Counted from the stretch's first letter, positions 1-9,418 are shown. The stretch is DNA of 40,122 nt from Chara braunii (GCA_003427395.1 BFEA01000013.1:4303747-4343868); one strand, 5' to 3'. Program-made: numbers and translations. Notes: generated from the sequence alone by a model not told the origin.

Positions 1-421
1 CTTCCATGATGACGCATCTTTCAAATCTACAAACGACAAGGTTGGGTGGATCAGAGAACGCTTAGCGGCATTCAAAGGATCTCCGGCGAATGCACGCGAA
101 CTGTTCCTCATCCAACCAGCCTCGTCGTCTGTCATCACCATCCTCTGTGTATCAGAGGCTGACAAAAAAACGATGGATGGTTGGAGATCTCTTCGGTGTG
201 ATAGATCAGAGGTTCGTATTTACCCCTGGCCCCCCCCGAAGCCACAACGCCCAGAGGAACTCAGGGAACAAATGATGAGAGAACATTTCTGGGTAGAATT
301 TCGACACATTCCGATCGAGATCCAAGTTGCCTTCGTCCAGGACATTGCCGAGAAATACGACGTAATCGATTTCATCGACCCGCTTCCTCCTCATGTGGCC
401 CGGAGGGACGACTACTTAATG

Positions 422-729
422 TAGCGGACCTCAGGTTGGCCTGTGAGACCAGCCCCTTGGCCTGTTCTCACAGGCNTGTGTTGTATTNGGGGTAGGCCAG
501 TCCAGGNCGGTACCTCTGTCGGTACCAGCCAGTCCAGTCCAGTCCCGTCAGTCCGCTGGGGTATACCCCAGCCATTGTCTGTTTTCAGTCTCATTCTTGA
601 CGGGCACATTTTGGAGCACGTGCGTTGGAGTCTTGCGTGGGGAGCTGCGTTGTGCCATCTCGCTCCCCCCTTCTTCCTCCATCTCCATCTCTACCACTAG
701 CGGAGCACCACACCTGGTGGGTCCGCTAC
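422..729. mobile_element. hAT-like MITE (non-autonomous DNA transposon), ~308 bp
   Basis: Seen: the left end TAGCGGACC (422-430) is the reverse complement of GGTCCGCTA (720-728). The insert is flanked by direct copies of ACTTAATG at 414-421 and 730-737. Counting the G at 421 as element gives a 10-bp inverted repeat GTAGCGGACC/GGTCCGCTAC and a 7-bp TSD. The 8-bp reading fits the hAT superfamily, whose terminal repeats often begin T/CAG. Just inside the left end, GCCTGTGAGA (439-448) pairs with TCTCACAGGC (466-475). No transposase is encoded. Three single Ns (476, 488, 507) fall inside. The insertion breaks LINE ORF1 and is therefore younger than the LINE copy. Confidence 0.8.
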
Positions 730-1340
730 ACTTAATGTTGGCCATCAACCTTGCTGATGAGAATGTCTTCTCAATTGATGATGTGATCCCCTTCTGTGTG
801 GGGGGTAAACTATACCGTATCCACACTGCCCATAAACACAGGCCCTGGTGTTTCAAATGTCAGGCTTATGGGCACTTATACACCGATACAGCCTGCACCC
901 GACACCCCTCGCGCACAGCGAAACCCACCGGACGTCTGAGAAAGGATCCTTTTGAGGAAACCAGGTGGCGGACGGTCGACCCTGGCTATGAGGGGTGGGT
1001 CTACATCAACAAACCAGGTGAAAACGAGGGGGAAGTAGTTGGCTGGTCATGGGAAGGGCAGGGGGACCCACGACCGGGTTCCGAACCGCCTTCTACATGG
1101 CCCCCCCCCAAATCCCTGGAGACACACCTACAACCCCTCCCCAAGTTGAAAAAACAGGGATCCTGGGTAGCAGTCGGCAGCAAGAAAGAGCCCCCACGGA
1201 AGGAATTGACAGAAACGGAAAAAGAAGTTGGGAATCAGGGTAACCGCTTCGATTGCCTAAAAGATGGGCCTGATTTGATTCAGGAAGCTCAAGAAACCCA
1301 GAAGGAGCCCTCTGCAGGAGAGGACCAAACAAAAGGGGAG

Positions 1341-1460
1341 GGACAGGCATCGACAGTTCATTCGAACTTGGCAGTGGGAGAGAAGGAGACAAGCAGCCAG
1401 GGACAGGCATCGACAGTTCATTCAAACTTGGCAGTGGGAGAGAAGGAGACAAGCAGCCAA
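1341..1460 (+). repeat. 60-bp tandem duplication inside ORF1
   Basis: Bases 1341-1400 and 1401-1460 are two copies of one 60-bp unit, differing at one internal base (TTCGAAC against TTCAAAC) and at the last base. Sixty is a multiple of three, so the frame is kept and a 20-residue segment is doubled. Confidence 0.95.
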
Positions 1461-1812
1461 GAACATCACAGGCAGGACCCTCAGGCCAGCTCAATATCAG
1501 AAAAACATAAAACAATAACAGGGGGAAAAGAGAGGGATGTATCCCCCGGGAAACAGCACGGAACACGAATGAAACAGCAGGCAAGGACCCGGTCACCACA
1601 CCTGCCGGAACAACACTCAACACATGCACAACAGCCGCAACCGCAATCCCCCCGGCCCCAGCATGGGAGGCAGTGCCAACAGCAGGAATAGGAACCGCAG
1701 CAGCTCCCACTCCCCACACGGCCTGATCAGCTGGCTCCAGATTTCTGCTCGGATGCCTTTGGGGCTCAACAAATGGACATAGATACACCCCCCCCCCCTG
1801 CCCGATGTAGAA

Positions 1813-2753
1813 ATGGAGGAGCCTTCCAAGAATCCGATTGACCCCGACGCCCCCCCGCAAGAAATGAGCTTGGACCAGAAGGTCCAGGTGGTGGCGGACT
1901 GGATTCTTAAACATTTGCAAGCGGACTGCCCACACGAGGGGGAGGAATACTGGGACAAATCTTACGTTGAGCTGGTGGCGCTCCTTAATAATAGCCCGTT
2001 CCTAAGGAACGCGCTCACCTCTGGCCCCCCCTCCCATTTAATGTGGGCAGAAGCGTTTCAACGTACACTGGTCGTCGCTCGGGGACGATTTCACCCGCCT
2101 CCAGCGGCGGAGCCATCTGATCCGCACCCACCCGGGCATGAACCCTCACGTTCAGTGCCGAATAGCGAAAGAGAAACAACAGCGGAGGGGATGACCTCAC
2201 GAAGACTCAAAGTTAGACAGCTCATAGAACGGGGCCTCTTTGAGCTACCTCTTTCCAAACTTAATGGGGTGGTGATAATCCCTCTCAGGAAAGCGGAAGG
2301 AAAATGGGAGTTGGGCCTCTCCCCGGTTGGTGATTATGGGGGCGTGACGCTCGAGAGGGGGCTGTGAGAGCGTGTGGAAGACAGATGCTAAGACCCAAGA
2401 GGGGGCTGCGAGAGCGTGTGGAAGACAGATGGTACTGCCATCTCAATATTGATCGCAGCCTGGTCAAGCCTATTCGATGGTTTGCAGAGTATAGTTACAA
2501 ACCTGCTAAAATCTCTGCCCTCCAATGGCAAATAGGACACAGATGTTTACCTACTAACGACGGGTTGATAGACCACACCCGGCTAGAACAACAAGGGAAG
2601 GCGCTGCCATGGTGTCGTAAATGCCTCCAGAGCTACCCTGGGAGGAGGCGGGCTGAAACTATTGAACACATCTTTCTGCAGTGCCCTGCGTCAATACTTC
2701 TATGGAGAACCTGGGATAGGATCTGGTGGCATATTGTTCCCGGTGCGGAATAG
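1813..2753 (+). pseudogene. zf-RVT-containing LINE ORF, broken by a 44-bp duplication
   Basis: Two ORFs in different frames (1813-2367 and 2364-2753) meet at a 44-bp near-tandem duplication: bases 2354-2387 recur at 2398-2431. The first ORF stops inside copy one. Removing 44 bp puts both in one frame, so the duplication is the break. The second ORF carries the zf-RVT signature seen at the C-terminus of plant LINE RTs: the HRCLPTND block, CRKC (2613-2624), and EHIFLQC (2664-2684) followed by LLWRTW. The first ORF (about 180 residues) is not recognised; it contains a WILKHL segment and a proline-rich stretch. It may be the C-terminus of ORF1 joined to the C-terminus of ORF2 by internal deletion. 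No RT (YxDD) or apurinic endonuclease motif is visible. Confidence 0.55.
2354..2431 (+). repeat. 44-bp-period duplication
   Basis: A 34-bp segment (AGAGGGGGCTG to ACAGATG) occurs at 2354-2387 and 2398-2431 with one T/C difference, period 44. Because 44 is not divisible by three it shifts the reading frame of the LINE ORF. Confidence 0.9.
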
Positions 2754-3260
2754 CCATGGGATTGGAGGGCTATACTCCTGGGGTACTATCCACAAATTCG
2801 GGAGAATATCTTTGAGGAGAATATGTTCAACCTGGGAAGAAGGAGCGTCCATATGGTGGAAGAGATGTATCCTCAAGATAGAAGGAGCGGGGCTGGAAGA
2901 TGGAGAAGTTATGGAACAGATCAGGACATTATTCCAACACGAAATTGCGACCCAATGGAAGGCTGTTAAAGACAAGCTTGACCAAATGCACAACAGGACA
3001 AAGCTATTTCTTGCTTCGGCAAGAAATGGCTGGGAAAGGAAAGGGAGAGATGGGTGGCCGAGGTAAAGTGGTCCAGGAGTGATCTATCTGAGAAGGGGCC
3101 ACAGGACGAACCCGGGTTAGAGATAGAAAGGGATAACCGGCTGGTGTTCCATGATTCGACCAATGTAGACCCGGGTGAAGCATTAAGGGCAGCTCAAGAC
3201 TTCGCAGACCCCTTCCCCCCCCACCCACTCTCCTTAACAGAAATTCTGTTGCCTGCATAA
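2754..3260 (+). pseudogene. C-terminal remnant of the LINE ORF2
   Basis: After the stop at 2751-2753, protein-like sequence continues in another frame to 3066: a Trp-rich segment around GASIWWKRCIL, then a charged helical stretch ending in HEIATQWKAVKDKLDQ. It switches frame again near 3054-3260 (acidic, ends at a TAA). Such Trp- and charge-rich tails follow the zf-RVT finger in plant LINEs, so I read this as the decayed C-terminus. No catalytic motif is present, and the individual frames are uncertain. Confidence 0.35.
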
Positions 3261-3303
3261 GCCAAGGGACCTAGCAGGTAGCAGTTCTTCTAAGACCCCA
3301 GCT

Positions 3304-3858
3304 GAAGAGTAGAGGGGAGATGGGATGCTGGACCCGGTTTCCAGCACTTTGGCGTCACTCTCGTTCAGGTACAGAGTAGCAAAGGTTTTCTTCAGTATTC
3401 TTATGTACCTCTCAAAGTGATCCTGGCTGATTTTAGCTGATTTTACTACAGCCTGTTTCTGGTGCTTCAGCCTTTCAAACGCATGCTATTGCAAAGTACA
3501 ATGGGCGTCATAAGGATAGCTGGTGGATGGCAGAGGCTAGGGGATGGAGGGAGACTCCACTGGTGCCCCCCAGTGGTCCCCCCCCCCAATACCCGACCCT
3601 GCTGCAGGCTAGGTATGGAAGAGTAGAGTGGATATGGGATGCTGGACCCGGTTTCCAGCACTTCGGCGTCACTCTCATTATGGTACTGTGCAACAAGATG
3701 TATTTATGGGACGCTGGACCCGGTTTCCAGCAGGTGTCGCTCCCCACCAATAGATGGAGCGGCCCGCTAGGCAAAGCCTCAATCCCGGTGGTTCTCTTAC
3801 CACCACCAGGATAGAGGTCTTGCACAAAAGGCTTTAAAAAAAAAAAAAAAAAAAAAAA
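3304..3858 (+). repeat. LINE 3' region with repeated hairpin and poly(A)
   Basis: A unit containing GCTGGACCCGGTTTCCAGC occurs three times (within 3322-3346, 3636-3660 and 3708-3732). The first two copies sit in a longer repeat of about 68 bp (from 3304 and from 3618) that runs through GGCGTCACTCTC. The core folds as GCTGGA-loop-TCCAGC. The region ends in 23 A residues (3836-3858). LINE RTs often recognise a 3' stem-loop; whether this is one here is inference. Confidence 0.6.
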
Positions 3859-4985
3859 GGGTGCTGGTTGCCAACATCTGAACAGTCGTCTCAACCTCCT
3901 TAAGTTCGTTTTCTGCTGCGCGTAGATCGAACTGGTTACGCACTTGCTGTTCAGCGTCAACTCCAACAACATGTAGATCAGTCATCAACTGCTGAAGACG
4001 GCCCAACATCTCTTGCCGTCTAGTATCAATTTGACCACGGGTTTTCAATTCACTAGCTTCTTCATCAACGAAGAAGGTCATGAAGATAGGGAAGAAGAAG
4101 TAAGGAATAAATCGAGTCAAGACAGAGAGATGAGGGAATTCCAGAGATAAGCCATTTTTAGAATGTGTGTTCGCCGCACAATAAATAATTACAGAAGACA
4201 AAAATAAATTCCACAGCCAAACCGGTTTCTTTCTATTACAGCAAGAATAAATAGACAAAATAATGAAGGAACAACTCTCAATTTACTTCTACTTCTAACT
4301 TTAATGTCTATTCTATGTGATGACGTCCTACAGAAAGTGCACAGGTACCACAACAACGACCAGTGTGATCAAGACAACAACACACAAGTGAGTATGCACA
4401 ACAACCACATAATAGCCAAAGAGGTGAGTAGGTCAGCCAACACAACCAACAACAATCAATGTTTAGCCTTCCTTCCTCTACAGTTGTACCATCTGAAACC
4501 AATGCAACCTAACACAAGGGCCGATACGTGACACTACAGCAAATCGTGAAGCCGTACCGTCTGCCAGCAAACAAGTGTACAATCAACACCTCACCCACAA
4601 CAGCGTGCCATGCATGCCACGTGTCTCCCCCGGAATGCCAACACAACAGCTCTACAGAGTCTGCCACGTCAGCGTCAAGGACCTGGAAGGTCTACGAGGG
4701 GGATGCCACGTCAGCAATGCACGGTCTGCAAACACATAGAACACCGGTATGCCACGCCAGGTCAAAGTGTGCAGCGCTTCATCAGCAGGCAATCACAACA
4801 CAGGTACGTGCCACGTCAGACCATGCGCTGCCAGTAGAGAATGCCACATTAGCATTCCCACATCATGCCACGTAGGCAACGCGCCACATAGCGGTCGCAA
4901 TATCCACACTCTCTCTCTCTTGACCTGCGGTACTTACCTGGGTGTCACGTCAGCACCTGACAACAGCTCACGATGAAGGAGGTAT
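3859..4985 (-). other. Leader / possible start of gag of element A
   Basis: The minus frame 4258 to about 3860 reads a hydrophobic stretch, then a charged coiled-coil-like segment around VDAEQQVRNQFDLRAAENEL, and is cut by the LINE poly(A). This could be the beginning of gag, but no retrotransposon gag domain is recognisable. The part 4600-4985 holds several copies of TGCCACGTCAGC and variants (see the motif-array entry). No other gene is seen. Confidence 0.3.
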
Positions 4986-5585
4986 GCTCCGATACCAAAT
5001 TGTAATGAACCAAGACTGAAAGATACTCATCAAACGTCGAAGTACAAGTAGACTCAGATCTGCACAATGTCTCTAGTTATCGTGAAAGGGATATCTGATA
5101 CAATATCCCGTTACCTATAGACGAAGAGAGTGGAGGGGGAATAGACAGAGGAGAGAGTGGAAGAGATAATCAGTGACCACACAAGAGTAGGCCAATCATT
5201 TCCCACTCCTTCTCCGGGCTTCCCCTTGTCTCCACGTCATCAGTCAAAATATAGTAACAAGTCTGATAAGTCCTGATCACATAAAGTGCCACGTGACACT
5301 GTCATCTCATGGAGACAATGAAGACAAACAGCAGTGGACGATATCGACGTCAACATCAGGTGAGTACCACTTCTCAATCATCCACAGATCCCGATCTCCC
5401 TCCTTGTTGCAACCAGTCACCTCATGTAGACAGCGTGGTTGGCGCCACGTCAGCAGCAGAGACAGGTGGCATACGCCACATCAGCAATGAAGACAGATGG
5501 TCTGCGCCACATCAGCAATGTAGACAGGTGGCATGCGCCACATCAGCAATGAAGATAGGTAGCACGCGCCACGTCAGCAGAGGTT
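4610..5585. promoter_or_regulatory. Array of CCACGTCA (ACGT-core, bZIP-type) motifs
   Basis: Around ten copies of GCCACGTCAGC or one-base variants (CCACATCAGC, GTCACGTCAGC) occur, dense at 5440-5580 at roughly 36-bp spacing. Several units also contain GTGGC-N4-GCCAC inverted repeats. The reverse complement, TGACGTGGC, is a known plant bZIP-binding core. An enhancer role in the LTR is inferred. Confidence 0.5.
4986..4997 (-). other. Primer-binding site of element A
   Basis: On the minus strand this is TGGTATCGGAGC, complementary (one difference) to the 3' end of plant initiator-Met tRNA. It lies three bases from the LTR terminus at 5001. Confidence 0.85.
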
Positions 5586-6108
5586 GGCGCTCAGCAGAGA
5601 AGGCGCCAGCATGCTACTACAATCCCACGTCGTCGTCCACAATACCAGCGCATAGCCAGCGTCAAGCTACCGTCCAGCCAGCGTCGGGCCAGCGACCAGC
5701 TAGAGTCAAGCCAGCGTCGAGGCAGCATAGCAAGATTGAATGTTGACCTCTTGGAGACCAAGCCTTATGTAGTGTTTGACGAGGCAGTCTGGCCTTAGGT
5801 CTCCTTCCCACGGTCGTACAAATTGACTCACAGTCGAGGGCCTGGAATGTATACAGTTGCAGACTTCCCCTTGGTCCTGATGCTGTTTGGGTACCTGCAT
5901 ACAAACAAGTGTGTGTGTCTGATCGGCGGCCTGGGCTGGGTCCACTTTGACTTTGACTGTTGGGTGTCAGCCAGTTGACTTCGGTCAGCTGTTGCCCGCT
6001 CAGGCCCTGAATTTACTTAGGGTCTTTTCTCCCCTCTGGCCTGGGTCTAAGTGGTGGCCTGGCGAGGCCCTTAGACATTCTACGAGGCATACTTCATGGG
6101 TTATTGCA
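5001..6108 (-). repeat. LTR of element A (~1108 bp)
   Basis: It begins TGTAATGAACC at 5001, next to the PBS, and ends TTATTGCA at 6108. It shares its start, its end, a region of GCCACGTCAGCA repeats, CAGCGT-rich DNA and a CTTGG...TGCATACAAACAAGTG block (near 5870-5912, against 14210-14262) with the solo LTR at 13309-14468. The right flank (6109 on) is AT-rich. No TSD can be checked because the other end is missing. Confidence 0.75.
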
Positions 6109-6550
6109 ACGAGAGATTTTTCGTAAAAATAATTTCAGAATCGTGGAATAACGAAAAAAACAACGAAATGATGAATTTCGGAATTTCCGTTGTCACACAA
6201 ATGCGTGAAAAGGAAACAATATCTACGCAAAAGATTCCAATTTTTTTTTTTTGGAATGAATCAGCGATTTTTAATTCGGAATTTCCAAAATCAATATTCC
6301 GGAAATCAACGAATCAACGCGACATATTCCGAGGAAAAAAATTAAAATTAATTCGGATTTATCAACACTTAAATTTCAAATTTCCAAAAGAAACGAGAAA
6401 CAGAAATTTCAGATGCGGCGTTTAATTCGGATTTTGCGATTTGTAACGAAACGAGGTTAGCGCTAAATAAGAAATCCAAAAGAACTTCCGATTTCGGCAG
6501 TTAGGTCAAAATTCGTGATTTTGGGGACTAATTAGTAATTAGTATGACCT
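6109..6550. other. AT-rich gene-free stretch
   Basis: Sequence rich in GAATTTCCG, AATTCGGAT and poly-A runs. No plausible gene. It resembles in style, though not demonstrably in homology, the AT-rich DNA flanking LTR B. Confidence 0.6.
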
Positions 6551-6587
<37 letters not shown>

Positions 6588-6588
6588 G

Positions 6589-6629
<41 letters not shown>

Positions 6630-6669
6630 CAATCAATCAGTCAATCAATCAATCAATCAATCAATCAAT
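6551..6669. repeat. (AATC)n microsatellite
   Basis: About 29 units of AATC with only a few interruptions (AGTC, ATTC). Confidence 0.98.
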
Positions 6670-6718
6670 TGGTCCCCCCACACGTGTCAGATCAGGTTTG
6701 TCCTGATTCACGTGCGGG

Positions 6719-6730
6719 GCTCTGATACCA
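6719..6730 (-). other. Primer-binding site of LTR element C
   Basis: The minus strand reads TGGTATCAGAGC, the exact plant initiator-Met PBS. Two bases away the adjoining sequence starts TGATACATGCCC (6733), as expected for an LTR end. The element's internal region should lie to the left, but only about 50 bp separate the PBS from the AATC microsatellite. Confidence 0.8.
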
Positions 6731-6732
6731 AC

Positions 6733-8404
6733 TGATACATGCCCGGTTGGGCAATGTACATGAAGCCAAGGATCCGCAATGTGATAAAAAGGACTGAATG
6801 GACAATGCAATGTTAGTGAAACATCAACAGGCAATGTACATCCTGATACATACAAAATGGCACAAAGTAGCGCAGTGGAAGACTTAAAGATAAGTCCTCA
6901 CCGGACCGGGACTGACGCGAAATCCCATCATACACCACACATGTGAGCGAGGAGGAGGGACCGCATACATGGAAGAAAGGTCCCTCCTTTGTACACGCAC
7001 ATGGGGAAATACCACAAATGAGAGATGGGGGGAGAGGTGAGACGAAGATGGAGGCGAGGGAGAAGATCGAGATCGCAATAACGAAGTCCAAAAATAGTCC
7101 CTTGTCGATGCCCAATCAATGTCTGCCTCAAAAATGTCGGATCAGATCCTGGGCGCTCTGCCAACAGTAACCTCTGCCTGTAACCTCTCTCTCTCTCGTA
7201 TCTGAAGAAGAAGAAGAAGAAGAAGAAGAAGAAGAAGAAGAAGAAGGAGGAGGAGGAAGAGAGGGAGGCTGACGAAGAAGAAGATGTCGCCTCCCTTGCT
7301 GCCTCACCTGCAGGTGCTAACGCCAAATTGACCGCTGTTCTGTGTCGTCGTGTGCAGGTCGCGTGTGCACGGGGAGTCCCAGCGATGGCGCTAGGTAAGT
7401 CCCCTTTGTCGCAGGTATGGCCTCCGCCCCTCTGCCTTCCGGTGCTCAGCCTCCAACTCAGTGGCGCAGCGCTAAACAGCGCAGCACTGAACCAGCAGCG
7501 TGTCGCTCAAGAAGTGAGCTACTTGAACTGTCCTTGCCCAGTCTCAGTCCAGCTATAAGTAGCGCTGGGCCTGCTGGGCGCGCCTCAGGTACTGGCCTTA
7601 AAATGGCCTACTTGGTCTGGGCCCCTACTGGATATCCAGACCACGCTGCTGATGTAGCGAGGCGCCAAAACGTGCCTGGCCTGAAAATGGCCTCGTCCCT
7701 GTGTACCTGGCCCAAGGCGTCACCTTGGGACCTGCAGTCCGAAACGACGTCTGAACGGACAGCTGCTGGTACCTGCGGCCTGTAGGGCCACCGTGGGCGT
7801 CCAGGGCGCGTGCTGGATGGCACGTGGCCTGGGGACCCCTCAGCAACCGTCGGGCCCCTTAACTGAGGCCCGTGTGCAGGCGCAGCATGTAACACCTGAG
7901 CTTCGAGATGAATATAACTGACCCCCCTCTCATATGGTCCTCCTGACCCATTTAATGCAGCCTCTACACTAGTGTCGTATCTACTAGGAGGGTCTGACTC
8001 CAACACCTAAGTGCAATGCCGGATCCCCCGCCGATGTTGAAGAACGAAGTAGCAACTTGCAGTCCGTAGAATGCTGCTTTCCCTCAAGCTCGCGTACTTG
8101 ATGGAAGCCCTAAAGTCACCAAGTGTCTCCCTTGAATCAGATTCCAGGTGCGAGTGCCTCTCACTGTCGCCTTTCCCAAATGTCGCACGAAGTCTTCTCA
8201 AAATGTCTCGCCACTCTAATCTTACTCTCACACAACCAAGTTAGGTCAAGTGTCGACCCAACACTACCTAACCAGGTGGGGGCAGCTTCCCTTAACCACG
8301 CTGCCCCCCTTTCCCTCAACTTCCAGCCATAACCCAAAGTGGTAGCCGTCCACTTAGGTTAGGGTTCGAGCGGCAAAGTCACCTCTCACCAGCAAGTAGA
8401 ATCC
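6733..8404 (-). other. LTR C followed by leader of element D (boundary not resolved)
   Basis: An LTR in minus orientation starts at 6733, next to a PBS. A second element's leader must end at 8404, next to another PBS. I cannot place the right end of LTR C. The stretch holds a (GAA)n run at 7204-7246 and GC-rich sequence at 7320-8000 without convincing coding potential. The short ORFs here lack known motifs. Confidence 0.4.
7204..7246. repeat. (GAA)n microsatellite
   Basis: About 14 GAA units, followed by GGA-rich sequence. A shorter GAA-rich stretch lies at 8518-8552. Confidence 0.95.
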
Positions 8405-8416
8405 GCTCTGATACCA
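8405..8416 (-). other. Primer-binding site of LTR element D
   Basis: The minus strand reads TGGTATCAGAGC, then GGATTCTA. The LTR terminus is probably TGATCCTGG at 8423, after a six-base spacer. Confidence 0.75.
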
Positions 8417-8422
8417 ATCTTA

Positions 8423-9287
8423 TGATCCTGGTCAGTTTCGAAGTACACATTCATCAAAAAGTACAATGCCGTCCAATTGCAAAAGTAAATGAATGAACAT
8501 GAGAGGAGGGAGAGGGGAAGAAGAAGAAGAAGAAGGAAGAAAGAAGAAGAAGATGATGTACACCAGCATAGACCATTCATAATGCTCTTCTCCTTCGCCA
8601 ACCACTCTCCTCCTCCTTATCTCCTCCTCTCTTATTCAAACAAGAAATAATAATAATAGTGTTGAATGGCTGAACCAGGATCAATGTCTGAATCCCTCTT
8701 CTACTGCAGGCATCACATGAGGTTCACCATAGTCATGGACACCCTTTTTCCTCCTTCTGTCATGGTCGAGGCTATGGCGGACTACCAAGGCATCGCCCTG
8801 CTGTGCAAAGGACAACACAAAGCAGCTATGGCTGCTCTAGCTCAGGCCGCCATGCCTGACTCTGCCTCGAAGCTTCTAGGTGCAGCTCTACCCCAACGAC
8901 GGCCTTCCAGATGCAGCGCCCACCAAGGTGATGAAGATGGTATCCACCATAGCCAGATAAGTACCTCTGGTGCTCCTCCCTCCTTGTCCTGGTCTTCTTC
9001 CTCCTCCTGTCCTTGCTCCTCCCCAGCAGCGCTGCTCTTGATGCTAGCGCTGCTTCAGCCAGCGCTCCAACCAGTGTGTCTCCGAACTTGGACACCGACA
9101 ATGAGGAGGAGCACCTTGCTCCTCCTGGAGATATAGCAGCCTGCTTGCCTCTTGGCGAGTGACTTCCTAGGCCGCACGGCCTCTAAGGTACCTCCTCCCT
9201 TTTGGAGGGAAACATCATTGCAGACTCTGATATTGCCCGTACAGGCCCTAGACTCAGACTGGTTGGACTGGTACCTGCCTAGACCTC
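8423..9287 (-). repeat. LTR D, probably cut on the right by the PLE
   Basis: Starts TGATCCTGGTC beside the PBS and contains a GAA-rich tract. No clear terminus is seen before the pseudo-LTR of the PLE at 9288, so the PLE may have inserted within this LTR. The ORF at 8666-9136 lies here but is low-complexity and unrecognised. Confidence 0.4.
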
Positions 9288-9418
9288 TGATATTAGGGCG
9301 AATCCTATTCCGCACGCAGGAAGAAGAAAGGGGTGCAGGCCCCAAAGCCGGGCCCTACGCAAGGGAAAAAGGCAATAGCGACGTGAGGAGGTAGTCCGAA
9401 TTTTCTATTTGTTATTTC
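9288..9418 (+). repeat. PLE 5' pseudo-LTR
   Basis: Near-identical to 32405-32538: both run from GATATT(A/G)GGGC through GCAGGAAGAAGAAAGGGGTG to TTCTATTTGTTATTTCT. Direct terminal repeats of this kind are the pseudo-LTRs of Penelope-like elements. Confidence 0.75.

Larger units (their letters stand above)
2..1691 (+). pseudogene. LINE ORF1-like protein with CCHC zinc knuckle, split by a MITE
   Basis: Frame 2 is open from base 2 to the stop at 422-424, and the protein resumes in the frame that ends at 1691. The two parts are interrupted by a 316-bp insertion (MITE plus one TSD copy) that starts within 414-422 and ends before 738. 316 is not a multiple of three, and removing it brings both parts into one frame, so they were one ORF. 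The second part carries CFKC at 849-860 and completes a CX2CX4HX6C knuckle at 896, a variant of the nucleic-acid-binding CCHC finger of ORF1 proteins. It is followed by a Pro/Gln/Glu-rich tail with a perfect 20-residue duplication. The true start lies upstream of the window. After the TAG at 1689-1691 the frame stays open to a run of 11 C (1789-1799), where a slip would connect it to the next ORF. Inferred role: RNA-binding ORF1 protein of the LINE. Confidence 0.65.
1..3858 (+). mobile_element. LINE (non-LTR retrotransposon), 3' part, degenerate
   Basis: Seen: an open frame entering from the left edge, a zinc knuckle (849-896), a zf-RVT-type finger (2613-2684), a non-coding 3' tail with repeated hairpins, and a 23-nt poly(A) at 3836-3858. 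Known: plant L1-like LINEs encode an ORF1 with a zinc knuckle and an ORF2 with endonuclease, reverse transcriptase and a C-terminal zf-RVT finger, and end in poly(A). Odd: the knuckle and the zf-RVT region lie only about 1.7 kb apart, with no endonuclease or RT motif between them, so ORF2 appears internally deleted. The element seems to have inserted into the internal region of the minus-strand LTR element at 3859-6108. Its 5' end lies outside the window, so total length is unknown. Confidence 0.75.
3859..6108 (-). mobile_element. Truncated LTR retrotransposon (element A), minus strand
   Basis: In minus orientation this reads 5' LTR (6108 to 5001), a three-base spacer, an initiator-Met primer-binding site (4997-4986) and about 1.1 kb of leader or early internal sequence, cut at 3859 where the LINE poly(A) begins. 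The rest of the element is not seen in the window. The LTR is a relative of the solo LTR at 13309-14468: both start TG(T/C)AATGAACC and end GGGTTATTGCA. Confidence 0.7.

Noticed and set aside
1093-1935. 280-residue minus-strand ORF
   Set aside because: Antisense to LINE ORF1, hydrophobic low-complexity translation, no motif.
5430-5585. CRISPR-like regular repeats
   Set aside because: Units are diverged, spacers are not unique, and the context is a eukaryotic LTR.
8666-9136. 156-residue ORF beside LTR D
   Set aside because: Composition is Ser/Ala/Cys low complexity in its second half, and it lies within LTR-like DNA; no domain.
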